From assembly GCA_958296235.1 (NCBI GenBank), contig OY282457.1, forward strand, positions 4,397,338-4,461,337: DNA of 64,000 bases, written 5' to 3'. This DNA is from an uncultured Candidatus Binatia bacterium (GTDB lineage Bacteria; Desulfobacterota; Binatia; Bin18). Under the pieces are notes generated by a model that was not told where the DNA came from, ran no database searches, and worked only from the letters and a program-made list of their open reading frames with translations. The position numbers and the translations under genes were made by a program. How positions within the stretch are numbered: the stretch's first letter is position 1; each line of letters opens with the position of its first letter. Shown here piece after piece: positions 16,738-25,833 of this stretch.

Positions 16738-19605
16738 ATGGCGAACGCAACGGAGGTTGCCTATAACCTGTCCCTCGCACGCCTCCTGCGTCATGAGGGG
16801 CTGAGTGCAGAAGGAGAGCAGCGCCGTGTTTTTGGTAGCTCCCGTGGGCAAGCTGATGTGCTGCTTGATTTCGATGAGTATGCAGTCGTTCTTGAGGCAG
16901 AGTTCGGCTCTCCGGCAAAGGCAGACGCAGATAAGAGACTTCCTCAAGACGCTCCGGCAATAGTGAATGGCCTGCCAGTCAGACTTGTTGTTGCTATCGG
17001 CTACCCCGAAGCCTTTGCAGACTTACCGGAAAGCAAGACAGACGCAAACCTGGCCGCCTGTCCCGATTTGCGCATTGTCTATCGGTACTTCGGAGAGCCG
17101 TGGGGCGAAGAAACAACAGGAAGTGTGACCGATCTTGCCGAAGTCCTGCGGAACTACTGGATACAGAGCGATAATGGGACTGGAATCGAGGAGACCGTCA
17201 GACGGGCAGACGAGGCTATTCAGGCGGCGAGTGACATTCTGACACGGATAGACGTGCCGGATCGCAGCGAGCAAGACGGACCCGCCACAAAAGCGCTTAT
17301 CTGGCTGAATGCCTTACTCTTTCACGAACTCCTGGCCTTACACCTGGACCCGACCCTGCTTCCCGCAGCACATCGCGGGAAACGCATCCTCCGTCCCAAC
17401 CCTGATGGTGGCCCTTCTCATTTGCTTCAACAATGGAGCGAGATACTGGAAATCAACTGGTGGCCGATCTTCCATATTGCCAGAGAAACCTTAAAGACGA
17501 CGCCCAGCCCAACGAACCAGGAAGCGATACGCATCCTCAAGCGGGCGGCGGCAGAGATTGCCGAGACCGGAACGATACGACGCCATGATGTTGCTGGGCG
17601 GATATTCCACCGCTTGCTCGATTCGAGAAAGTTTCTTGCGACAAACTACACGACGATACCAGCAGCTATTCTCCTTGCCGGACTCGCTTTTGACGAGCGC
17701 AGCAAGTGCTGGGACGGTGTTGACTTTACCGACCCGAAATCGGTTGCCGATATGCGGGTTGTAGACCCGGCCTGCGGCAGCGGAACCTTGCTCATGGCGG
17801 CGGTGCAAGAGGTTATCAAACGGGCGCGGCGGGACGGTCTGAGAGGGTCAGACGAGCAGGAGCTTATGCGAGCCACACTGGAGGGCGCGGTGTATGGATT
17901 TGATGTCGTTCCTGCCGCGATTCACTTGGCCGCTTCTACGCTGTGCATGGCAGAGTCGCGTCAGGTTATTCGAGACATGAATCTGTGGCGAGTACAGCAC
18001 GACGTTGCGAATGGCATTCCCCGCCTTGGCAGTCTCGATTTTCTTCCAGGCTCGCCGAGTCGTGGCAATGCGGCCTGGTTGCCGGTTTTCACTGATGGAG
18101 TGTCGCTCCGTGTCACAGGTGCGGGTGAGGTTTCAGACGATGTAACTATGCCGAATCACTGTCACCTGGTCATTGCTAATCCTCCCTTTACGCGGGCCGG
18201 CGGACCGGGGGACGAAAAGAATACGCTGTGGAATCCGATATTTGGATCACTTTTAGCTGCTGCTGACTCAAAGACAATGAACGCGGCCTTGCAAAAAACC
18301 TTGCAAAAAACTCCAGCAAGTCTCTACGCTGGCCTTGGCTCAGCCTTTGTCGTGCTGGCAGATGAGAATTTGTCTTTGGACGGGCGTTTTGCCTTCGTGC
18401 TGCCCGCAACCGTACTCACTGGAAGCCGCTGGAAAAGCATCAGGAAGATGCTGCTGGACAAATACTGCATCGACTGGGTGATCGTGAGTCATGACAATCG
18501 GAACAGGCATGGTGTTCAGGGATTGCCCGGTCGGCGTTTAGTCTCTTTTTCAGAATCCACCCGTATTGCCGAGGTGTTAATTGTCGCCACAAAAAGCGGC
18601 GAGTTTGCAGCAGCGCAAAACCAAGTTCGGTTTGTCAATTTAGTCAACAATCCAGATGAGCCGGTACAGGCTATGGCGCTCACTCGCAAGCTGCTTGCGA
18701 TGGATGGGGAAGCCTCTCCCTTTGAGCCGCAGGCGGTAGCTGTTGGCGAAACGAATTGGGGAAGCCTCACCGTCATTCCACAAAAGGAACTCACGGATGA
18801 GTCGTGGGAATACACCGCGCTTGCCCAGCCCGAACTTGTCCTCGCAGCAGAAAAAATAAGCGCTGGTGAAAGTGGGGTTTTGGGGGCAACGGGAATATCA
18901 GAGTTAGGGCATATTGCGCATTTGGGGCCGTACCATATGCAGGTGAAAAACCCGAAGCATGGCCTGTTTACCATTGCCGAGACAGAGGACGTTCTGCGGG
19001 CGGGAATCCCGGCTCTTTGGCACCATAAGGCAACACGGAATACGGCCCTTGAATCAAAAGCCGACGCCCGTTTGGAGCGCCGTAGGGATAAGGACCGGGC
19101 TGCACAAGATAAAATGCTTGCACGACAGGGGCGGTTACATTTGGTATGCGATCTTGGCATGGCGCCACAACGAGTCGCCGCCGTCCTGACAGAAAGCCCC
19201 ATGCTCGGGGTCAGGTCATGGGTCACCCTTGTACTCAAAGAACCTGCGCACGGAAAAGAAGAGGCCCTTTGCTTATGGTTCAATTCTACCCCCGGCCTTT
19301 TGTTGCGAATCCTGCACAGCAACCGCCCCTATTTGGGCCGGTCTGGTCTTCCTCATGAACTTGCGCGGGTTTTGCCGGTATTAGATGTGAACACGTTATC
19401 GAAAACTCAGCTTGAAGCCGCGGTTGCTCTCTATGAGGACTTGAAGGCAAAAGAGTTGCGAGGGTTCACGGATATTGCGAACGATCCAGTCCGGGCTGAG
19501 TTGAATACCAGGCTATACCAGGAAGTCTTGGCCGTTGCTCCTTCAGCCGTTGACGACTTGACACGCAAGCTGGCGAACGAGCCAACACTACACGCTCGGG
19601 CTTAG
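16738..19605 (+). CDS. Fused restriction nuclease / N6-adenine DNA methylase (type IIG-like)
   Basis: Single-chain protein of 955 residues, probably both cutting and methylating DNA. Residues about 20-70 show a PD-(D/E)xK-like pattern (GQADVLLDFDEYAVVLEAEF, candidate D40, E53/E55). The methylase core has motif I VVDPACGSGTLL near 342 and motif IV NPPF at 481-484, the adenine-N6 class. The C-terminal third (after about 640) is likely target recognition plus helical spacer. GGAAG precedes the ATG. No separate R or S subunit is adjacent. The convergent neighbour is a DUF4062 gene, ending 26 nt away. Function as restriction or other anti-phage enzyme is inferred from domains. Confidence 0.85.
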   Translation: MANATEVAYNLSLARLLRHEGLSAEGEQRRVFGSSRGQADVLLDFDEYAVVLEAEFGSPAKADADKRLPQDAPAIVNGLPVRLVVAIGYPEAFADLPESKTDANLAACPDLRIVYRYFGEPWGEETTGSVTDLAEVLRNYWIQSDNGTGIEETVRRADEAIQAASDILTRIDVPDRSEQDGPATKALIWLNALLFHELLALHLDPTLLPAAHRGKRILRPNPDGGPSHLLQQWSEILEINWWPIFHIARETLKTTPSPTNQEAIRILKRAAAEIAETGTIRRHDVAGRIFHRLLDSRKFLATNYTTIPAAILLAGLAFDERSKCWDGVDFTDPKSVADMRVVDPACGSGTLLMAAVQEVIKRARRDGLRGSDEQELMRATLEGAVYGFDVVPAAIHLAASTLCMAESRQVIRDMNLWRVQHDVANGIPRLGSLDFLPGSPSRGNAAWLPVFTDGVSLRVTGAGEVSDDVTMPNHCHLVIANPPFTRAGGPGDEKNTLWNPIFGSLLAAADSKTMNAALQKTLQKTPASLYAGLGSAFVVLADENLSLDGRFAFVLPATVLTGSRWKSIRKMLLDKYCIDWVIVSHDNRNRHGVQGLPGRRLVSFSESTRIAEVLIVATKSGEFAAAQNQVRFVNLVNNPDEPVQAMALTRKLLAMDGEASPFEPQAVAVGETNWGSLTVIPQKELTDESWEYTALAQPELVLAAEKISAGESGVLGATGISELGHIAHLGPYHMQVKNPKHGLFTIAETEDVLRAGIPALWHHKATRNTALESKADARLERRRDKDRAAQDKMLARQGRLHLVCDLGMAPQRVAAVLTESPMLGVRSWVTLVLKEPAHGKEEALCLWFNSTPGLLLRILHSNRPYLGRSGLPHELARVLPVLDVNTLSKTQLEAAVALYEDLKAKELRGFTDIANDPVRAELNTRLYQEVLAVAPSAVDDLTRKLANEPTLHARA

Positions 19606-19613
19606 CTGAGATG

Positions 19614-19650
19614 TCGGCTTACGCCTGTGGCTAATCCGACCTACGGGCTT
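19614..19650 (+). repeat. REP-like dispersed repeat, copy 1
   Basis: TCGGCTTACGCC...GCTAATCCGACCTACGGG is a version of the 'TACGC-GCTAATCCGACCTACG' intergenic repeat common in proteobacteria. An inverted copy lies at 20738-20772, so the two bracket the DUF4062 gene. Confidence 0.65.
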
Positions 19651-20722
19651 TCGTCGCTCTTTTAGAAATGCGTGGAGAGGACTCGTCGGGGTCAGTCTTA
19701 CGAATCGCTCGGAGTTCCGTCATCAGTGTCTCCCCATATGGAGTAAGTGTCCAGTAGTTGGCCGTATCCTTCACGCTCCTGCTTTTTGTGCTTTTTATTA
19801 TGAGTCTTAGAGCAAGCAGTTGGACCTTGATAGTAGTGAAAGCATTGTCTGTGATGTGGAAGAAGCGGATACGAGAATTTTTCCGATCGCGACTTTTTCG
19901 AAGAGATTCGATGTTTAGTTCTTCGGTCATGCGACCCAATTCTTTCTGAAGAACCTCATCACTTGCCTCGTCAATCATAGAGGGAGAAATCCGAGCAAAT
20001 ATTCGTGACCAGGACACAGAATACGACGCAGAGTAAGAGGAGGTGTTCCCGTCTATCCTATTTCCAGCACGAAAGGTGTACTCAATCTTGAATTCGTCCT
20101 CACCCTGCGCCAGATGTGCGGTTTCTTTCGGAGCTGTGGTACGTACCGTTTCGAGTTCGCGCTGGAGTTCATCAACCTGTCTTCTGAGTTCCAGAATCTC
20201 TGTAGTTGCTTCCCGGGATGGGAGTGAGTCTGCTTTCACCCAGCCGGTTGCCGGATTACTCTTGATGAGTTTGATAAGACTGCGACTCACAGCAGATCCA
20301 AGGTCCGCTGGAGTGGTCCAGGAACGAACCATCTTTTTTTTGGCGAGATTGCGGAAGTCCTCCAGTTTCTTCGCTTGTGCGGGGTCTTTTTCGGAGTGGT
20401 CGGCTGGTAGCTTTCCAGGCTCCTTGTGGAGAAATGCGATGACTGGCTTCTTCCGGGAAATCGCGTATTCGTACTCTAACTGGGTAAAACTTTTTTCTTC
20501 AGGTCCAAGTGAACCGTAACGACCGGCGATAATCACAATGTAATAATCGCAATCGTCTATCACTCGCTTGATTAACGTCCATTGATCGTCGTCCGCAGCG
20601 GGGAACAACTCCATGCCAGCCGGAATACAGTCCAACTCCAACAATGCCTGCATAACTTCCTGGCGTGCTTTAAGAAGGTCTGTGTAGGTTGAACTGACAA
20701 AGACTTGGTAGCGCTTCTCCAT
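19631..20722 (-). CDS. DUF4062 protein with coiled coil and novel C-terminal domain
   Basis: Cytosolic protein of 363 residues. Residues about 5-160 match the DUF4062 domain (QVFVSSTYTDLLKARQEVM, MELFPAADDDQW, IDDCDYYIVIIAGRYGS, SFTQLEYEYAISRKKPVIAF), a TIR-like flavodoxin fold found at the N-terminus of STAND-type ATPases. Here no NTPase follows. Instead there is a short coiled coil (about 170-196) and a C-terminal 160-residue domain I do not recognise (SYSASYSVSWSRIFARISPS; RFFHITDNAFTTIKVQLLAL). It converges on the methylase gene and is preceded by the right copy of the long repeat. A sensing or effector role in defence is inference from context. Confidence 0.75.
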   Translation of the reverse strand: MEKRYQVFVSSTYTDLLKARQEVMQALLELDCIPAGMELFPAADDDQWTLIKRVIDDCDYYIVIIAGRYGSLGPEEKSFTQLEYEYAISRKKPVIAFLHKEPGKLPADHSEKDPAQAKKLEDFRNLAKKKMVRSWTTPADLGSAVSRSLIKLIKSNPATGWVKADSLPSREATTEILELRRQVDELQRELETVRTTAPKETAHLAQGEDEFKIEYTFRAGNRIDGNTSSYSASYSVSWSRIFARISPSMIDEASDEVLQKELGRMTEELNIESLRKSRDRKNSRIRFFHITDNAFTTIKVQLLALRLIIKSTKSRSVKDTANYWTLTPYGETLMTELRAIRKTDPDESSPRISKRATKARRSD

Positions 20723-20737
20723 AACTCTCTCTGTTGA

Positions 20738-20772
20738 GCCCCGCAGGTCGGATTAGCGCAGCGTAACCCGAC
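20738..20772 (-). repeat. REP-like dispersed repeat, copy 2 (inverted)
   Basis: On the minus strand this reads TGTCGGGTTACGC...GCTAATCCGACC, the inverted counterpart of the copy at 19614-19650. It lies about 20-50 nt upstream of the DUF4062 start codon. Confidence 0.65.
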
Positions 20773-20872
20773 AGCTCTACTGCTGTCGCTTGACCGCAAC
20801 ACAAATCAACAATTTCTCCTCATCCGTATATTGCGATATTGCGTCACCGTCAATCCAAACGACCCCAGGAAT

Positions 20873-20899
20873 GTGAATTTGCAAAAAGAATGAGAATTT
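20873..20899 (+). repeat. 27-bp direct repeat, right copy
   Basis: Matches 16266-16292 at 24 of 27 positions in the same orientation. Confidence 0.7.
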
Positions 20900-21090
20900 T
20901 TGAGAAATTGAAAAATCATTAGCTTAACTAATGGTTAAAATAGGAATCAAATCTGCGTCGCCGGCTATGCCGGTGACTACCCGGCCCTGGATGCGGCCGG
21001 TTGGGAGTGCGTAGAGTGGAAGCGGGCCGCCGGCATGGAAGTATCCGGCACAAACCCGCCGGCCAAGAAACGGCAAGAGGTCTTGTATTT

Positions 21091-21388
21091 CAATCAAGCA
21101 GCCTCTTTGCATTCCCAGCAAGATGCGGTACAAGGCAAACATGACGCCCAACCCACACAACAGCCCCTACTGGCCCCTATGTGTCATAAAAGTGTCATAT
21201 AAAAAGCTAAGTACCTGTTTTTACTCATTTTCGCCCGCATAGGGGGGGGGGGGTAGGACCGTCAACAAAATAACCCGCTCAGACCCGCCCAAATACGGCG
21301 AAAGAAGAGCAAAAACCGTGCAAAAGTATTAGCCCGCCTAAGAAATCCCCCAAAGCCCCAAAATAACCCAAAAAAGGCTATTTCTAAA
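21091..21388 (-). repeat. Right arm of long inverted repeat / leader of the DUF4062 gene
   Basis: The reverse complement aligns with 16323-16606 along its whole length, best over the outer 170 bp or so. The homopolymer is 12 residues here versus 10 in the left arm. It ends 46 bp before the start of the DUF255 gene, which reads away from it. Confidence 0.85.
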
Positions 21389-21434
21389 CCCATCGAAACG
21401 CATGATCGAGAGCGAGGCCGGAGCGAGGATTTCC

Positions 21435-23711
21435 ATGCGGATCATATACGGGTTCATCGGCGCGAGCCTTCTCCTCTTGACCCATGCCCTGGCAGAAACC
21501 GCTCCCAAAGCAATGCCCGGCCTGGCGCCGTTTCCCGCGGCGGTGCAGCAACAGCTTGACCGGGCACTCCGCGCGCAAGGAGACGGCTATACGCCCCGCA
21601 CCCGGCATCTCTTTGAAGATGGGCGTCCGCAGTATACGAACCGCCTGATCCTCGAACCGAGTCCCTATCTTCTCCAGCACGCCCACAATCCGGTCAATTG
21701 GTATCCGTGGGGCGAGGAAGCCTTTGCCCGCGCAAAAAAAGAGAACAAACCCGTCTTCCTGTCCATCGGTTATTCGACCTGCCACTGGTGTCATGTGATG
21801 GAGCGAGAGTCTTTTGAGGATAGCGCGATTGCCGAATACCTGAACCGCCATTATATCGCGATCAAAGTTGACCGCGAGCAACGCCCGGACGTAGATGGCA
21901 TTTATATGACAGCCGTCCAAATGTTGACCGGACGGGGCGGCTGGCCCATGAGCGTGTGGCTGACCCCTGATCGCAGTCCCTTTTATGGCGGCACTTATTT
22001 CCCGCCGCGCGATGGTATGCGTGGGCAGCAGACCGGGCTGCTTACCCTGTTGACCCGGTTGCAAGCGGTCTATCACCAAGAGCCGAATCAGGTGGCCACG
22101 GTGGCCAAGAAGCTGACCCGGAGCATCCAGGCTGCCGTTGTCCCGGAGGCGTCAGCCCAGCCTCCAGACCAGACCGTTTTGACGCAGGCAACCGAACAGT
22201 TCACCGCACGTTTTGACCCGCGGTACGGGGGCTTTGGACAGGCACCGAAATTTCCGCGGAGTGTCACCCTGGAATTCCTCCTGCGCTATAGTCGCCGGAC
22301 CAATGACCCCAAGGTTCAGGATATGGTGGTGAAGACCCTGGAGGCTATGGCGACCGGTGGGATATACGACCAGGTCGGCGGAGGATTTCACCGGTATGCA
22401 ACGGACCAAAAATGGCGCGTGCCGCATTTTGAGAAAATGCTGTACGACAACGCCCTGCTCGCAGTCGCCTATCTGGAAGGGTATCAGATCACCGGGCGGG
22501 AAGACTTCGCCCGTATCGCCCGGGAAGTCCTGGAGTATCTCGACCGCGAGATGAGCGCCCCAGATGGAGGGTTTTACTCGGCGACAGATGCCGATAGCGG
22601 GGGTGAAGAGGGAACCTTCTTTACCTGGACGCTGCCCGAACTCGAACAGCTTTTGAGTCAAAGCCAGCTCCGGCTGGTCCAGGCCCATTATGGCGTGACG
22701 CTCCAGGGGAATTTCGAGGGTACGAATATTCTGCATATTGCGCGTCCGCTTGAGACGGTGGCAAAAGAACTCGGTCTCAGCCTGGAACAGGCGCAACGTG
22801 AACGCCAGGAGGCCCGAGCGCTGCTCCACCGAGCGAGACAGCAACGGCGTGCGCTGCATACGGACACCAAGGTGCTTGTGGCGTGGAACGGCCTCGCCAT
22901 TTCGGCTTTTGCCAAAGGGGCGCATATCCTGAACGTTCCCGACTATGCCACGCGAGCGACACGCGCTGCGACGTTTCTTCTGACGCGGATGAAACGGGAT
23001 GGGCGGCTGCGCCGCAGTGCGCTGGGAACCCTGATAGACGGAGACGCCTACCTCAATGATTATGCCTGTCTCATTGCCGGCCTGCTCGACCTGTACGAGG
23101 TCACATTTGAACTGCGCTGGCTGCAAGAAGGCATTGCCCTGCAAGCGCTGCAGGACGCCCACTTCTGGGATAACGAAAACGGCGGCTACTTCCTGACCGC
23201 AGATGACGCAGAGCAACTCCTTGCCCGTGAAAAGCCGGCCTACGACGGGGCTGAACCGTCTGGCAATGCGGTGGCCGCGCACAACCTCCTGCGGCTTGCG
23301 GAATGGACCCTGAAGGCCGACTATCGCCAGCGCGCGCAACGCTGTTTCAGGGCGTTTGCCTCAGAGCTGAACCAGCGCCCAACAAGTATGCCGCGTCTGC
23401 TCAGCGCTCTCGATTTTTCCCTGGGTCGGCCAAAAGAAATTGCGATCATCAAAGCGTCAACAGACGACACGGTTGAGCCTTTCCTGGAGCAACTGCGCCG
23501 GCATTTTCTGCCCAACCGCGTCATTACTATTGTGACGCAGGGAGACGAACTCGCCACACACCAGCGGGTTGTTCCGTGGCTTGAAGCAAAGCGGGCAATC
23601 AAAGGCAAAGTGACGGCCTATGTGTGTGAACAGCACGTCTGCTCTTTGCCTGTGGCTGATCCGGGCCTGTTTGCGGAGCAACTCGCCGCGCCGCTGTCTG
23701 GCGTCCCCTGA
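21435..23711 (+). CDS. Exported thioredoxin-domain DUF255 protein (YyaL/SSP411-like)
   Basis: Large protein of 758 residues from ATG 21435; an in-frame ATG 33 nt earlier would spoil the signal peptide ([18 protein letters not shown]). A thioredoxin-like domain follows ([21 protein letters not shown], CxxC in [46 protein letters not shown]). The rest is an (alpha/alpha)6 barrel like N-acylglucosamine epimerases ([47 protein letters not shown]). The family is widespread but its function is not established. Export suggests a periplasmic redox or carbohydrate role. Confidence 0.9.
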   Translation: MRIIYGFIGASLLLLTHALAETAPKAMPGLAPFPAAVQQQLDRALRAQGDGYTPRTRHLFEDGRPQYTNRLILEPSPYLLQHAHNPVNWYPWGEEAFARAKKENKPVFLSIGYSTCHWCHVMERESFEDSAIAEYLNRHYIAIKVDREQRPDVDGIYMTAVQMLTGRGGWPMSVWLTPDRSPFYGGTYFPPRDGMRGQQTGLLTLLTRLQAVYHQEPNQVATVAKKLTRSIQAAVVPEASAQPPDQTVLTQATEQFTARFDPRYGGFGQAPKFPRSVTLEFLLRYSRRTNDPKVQDMVVKTLEAMATGGIYDQVGGGFHRYATDQKWRVPHFEKMLYDNALLAVAYLEGYQITGREDFARIAREVLEYLDREMSAPDGGFYSATDADSGGEEGTFFTWTLPELEQLLSQSQLRLVQAHYGVTLQGNFEGTNILHIARPLETVAKELGLSLEQAQRERQEARALLHRARQQRRALHTDTKVLVAWNGLAISAFAKGAHILNVPDYATRATRAATFLLTRMKRDGRLRRSALGTLIDGDAYLNDYACLIAGLLDLYEVTFELRWLQEGIALQALQDAHFWDNENGGYFLTADDAEQLLAREKPAYDGAEPSGNAVAAHNLLRLAEWTLKADYRQRAQRCFRAFASELNQRPTSMPRLLSALDFSLGRPKEIAIIKASTDDTVEPFLEQLRRHFLPNRVITIVTQGDELATHQRVVPWLEAKRAIKGKVTAYVCEQHVCSLPVADPGLFAEQLAAPLSGVP

Positions 23712-23718
23712 CTGCGGG

Positions 23719-25764
23719 CTACTCTCGGGAGAGTGGGGCCGCCTGCGCTTCCTGCTGAAGCCGGGTCATGTCCTCTCTCGGACCGGCCAGGATGAGTGTC
23801 TCGTCTTCCCGGAGCGGCTGGTCCGGTTGGGGGAGCCGGTCTTCATAGCCGGACGCAGTCGTGTTGCGGATGGCCAGCACGGTGACGCCATAGCGGACAC
23901 GCAGGTTCAATTCCTGTAGGGTTTTCCCCCGAAAAGGAGCCGGGACCGGCAGGGCCAGGATCGTATATTGGGACGGCATCGCCAACGTTCCTTCGTCTTG
24001 CGCGGTCGGGTCCGGCAGCGTCCCGAGGAATTCTTTGCGCAGAACCTCCCGATCGTAGACCTCAAGCAGGTCGGTCTGGGTGACAACGCCAATCACCTGA
24101 GTACTGGTCGCGTCCTCTGTGACCGGCAAACAATCGAGCTGGGTCTCTCTGAATTTGCGCAAGCACTCTGCCAGGGGCTCGTGCATATGGGCTACGGTGT
24201 GGACCGGACGCGCCATGTCGCGCGCAACGACGAGACCATCAAGCCCCCCTTCGCTGAGGAAGGTTTTAATGTCGTGCAACGAAATCACTCCGGTGAGTTG
24301 GTCGCCGGGGCTGACGGTATAATAGTACGGGTCGGGTGAGCCGAGGACGCGGCTCACGACCTGTTGAAATGCCGTATCGTCCGGCAGCGTCGGGGCCGGA
24401 CGGTGCATGACATCCGCGACGTGAAAGGAACGCATCACGGTCTCTTCTCGGCCCATTGAGAGCGAAACGCCACGGCGGGCGAGTTTGCGTGTATAAATCG
24501 AATGAGGCTGGAGATAGCGCGCCGTCACTGTGCTCAGGGTACAGGCAATCATAACCGGAAGAATAATCTGGTACCCATCGGTCAACTCAAACAGCATGAG
24601 AATGGCGGTCACTGGCGCGTGGGTCGTCCCGGCAACAACCGCGCCCATACCAATCATGGCATAGGCTGCCGGCGTGGCGGTTGTGTGTGGAAAGACGAAG
24701 TGGACGAGTTGCCCGAAGAGTCCTCCGGCAACCACCCCAAGAAAGAGCGACGGCGAGAAAATCCCGCCTGAAGCGCCGGACCCCAAGGTTGTGCAGGTGG
24801 CGAGGAGCTTGACCAAAAAGAGGAAAATCAGCATCTGCCAGGCGGTTGTCTCGTGCAGGAGGCGCGACATGGCTTCAAAGCCCGTCCCGTAGACCTCCGG
24901 TGCGATAAGCAGCAGTCCTCCCACACACAGACCACCAACGATTGTTCTGGAGAGGGGAGGCAGGGGGCTGCGCTCAAACAAATCTTCGCTTTTATACAGC
25001 GCCCAGATAAACACGACAGCAACCAGGCCCATCAGCATGCCGAGCACGGCATACAGCGGGACCTCCCCATAGTGCACCAAGGTATACTCCGGGACGCCAA
25101 ATGCGGGCGCATCCCCCAGATAGGCCCGAGATACCGCGGTAGCCAACACCGAGGAGAGCACGATCGGCGCGAACGTCGGAATGGAGAAATTTCCCAGAAT
25201 CACTTCGAGTGCGAAAAATGCGCCGGCAATAGGCGCATTAAAAGTGGCGGCAATTCCGCCCGCGGCCCCACAGCCGACAAGGGTTCGGATGCGTTCAGGG
25301 GTAAGACCAAGGAGTTGTCCGCACGTCGAGCCTAGGGCCGACCCGATTTGGATAACCGGGCCTTCTCGGCCGGTCGAGCCGCCCGTCCCAATGGTCACCG
25401 CGGAGGCAAGCGCTTTGGCAAAAGCCACCCGGGCGCGCATAATCCCGCCACGCAGCGCTACCGCTTCCATCACTTCAGGGACGCCGTGGCCTCTGGCCTC
25501 AACCGCCCACTTATAGACGATCGGCGCAACCAGGGCTCCCCCAAGGGCCGGCAGCCCGACTTTCCAATACCACGGCAGGGCAGGGAGAGCCGAGAGGGGC
25601 GAATCGCCGCCCAGGGCGAGCCGTTGTACCCAGTGGAGCAGCTCGTGAAAGGCAATGGCCGCCACGCCAACCAGCAGACCGACACCGCAGGCCAGGGCAA
25701 TGGTGAGCCCCTCGCGACCGGTTTGGAGAAGGGCTGTCAGGGAGGTGCGCCAGGCTTTATACAT
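23719..25764 (-). CDS. CLC-type chloride channel/antiporter with CBS and TrkA-C domains (copy A)
   Basis: Inner-membrane CLC protein of 681 residues that moves chloride or another anion, perhaps coupled to protons. The membrane part shows GHGVPEVMEAVALRGG, GSTGREGPVIQIGSALGS with the gating Glu, NAPIAGAFFALEVILG and GSGASGGIFSPSLFLG. Two CBS domains follow (FHVADVMHRPAPTLP; MARPVHTVAHMHEPLAECL). The C-terminus is a TrkA-C/RCK-C module (VPAPFRGKTLQELNLRVRYG). The CBS and RCK-C modules suggest nucleotide or ion gating. It is the downstream member of a tandem pair with copy B (69-nt gap). Confidence 0.93.
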   Translation of the reverse strand: MYKAWRTSLTALLQTGREGLTIALACGVGLLVGVAAIAFHELLHWVQRLALGGDSPLSALPALPWYWKVGLPALGGALVAPIVYKWAVEARGHGVPEVMEAVALRGGIMRARVAFAKALASAVTIGTGGSTGREGPVIQIGSALGSTCGQLLGLTPERIRTLVGCGAAGGIAATFNAPIAGAFFALEVILGNFSIPTFAPIVLSSVLATAVSRAYLGDAPAFGVPEYTLVHYGEVPLYAVLGMLMGLVAVVFIWALYKSEDLFERSPLPPLSRTIVGGLCVGGLLLIAPEVYGTGFEAMSRLLHETTAWQMLIFLFLVKLLATCTTLGSGASGGIFSPSLFLGVVAGGLFGQLVHFVFPHTTATPAAYAMIGMGAVVAGTTHAPVTAILMLFELTDGYQIILPVMIACTLSTVTARYLQPHSIYTRKLARRGVSLSMGREETVMRSFHVADVMHRPAPTLPDDTAFQQVVSRVLGSPDPYYYTVSPGDQLTGVISLHDIKTFLSEGGLDGLVVARDMARPVHTVAHMHEPLAECLRKFRETQLDCLPVTEDATSTQVIGVVTQTDLLEVYDREVLRKEFLGTLPDPTAQDEGTLAMPSQYTILALPVPAPFRGKTLQELNLRVRYGVTVLAIRNTTASGYEDRLPQPDQPLREDETLILAGPREDMTRLQQEAQAAPLSRE

Positions 25765-25833
25765 AGTGCCGCTATCTGAAGGAACGGATGGGGGATGGGG
25801 TGTTTGTACACATGCTGTGACCTCAGAGCCAGC

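Larger units (their letters stand above)
20723..21434. other. Intergenic right flank of the accessory module
   Basis: About 710 bp without a convincing gene. In order it holds the REP-like copy, the second 27-bp direct repeat (20873-20899), an AT-rich stretch, a 'YAGDA'-type dispersed repeat remnant near 20960-21060 and the right inverted-repeat arm. A 78-codon minus-strand frame at 20924-21160 falls mostly inside repeat sequence. Confidence 0.65.

Noticed and set aside
20924..21160. 78-residue minus-strand protein
   Set aside because: Mostly inside the inverted-repeat arm and dispersed-repeat remnants; the equivalent frame in the left arm is not maintained.
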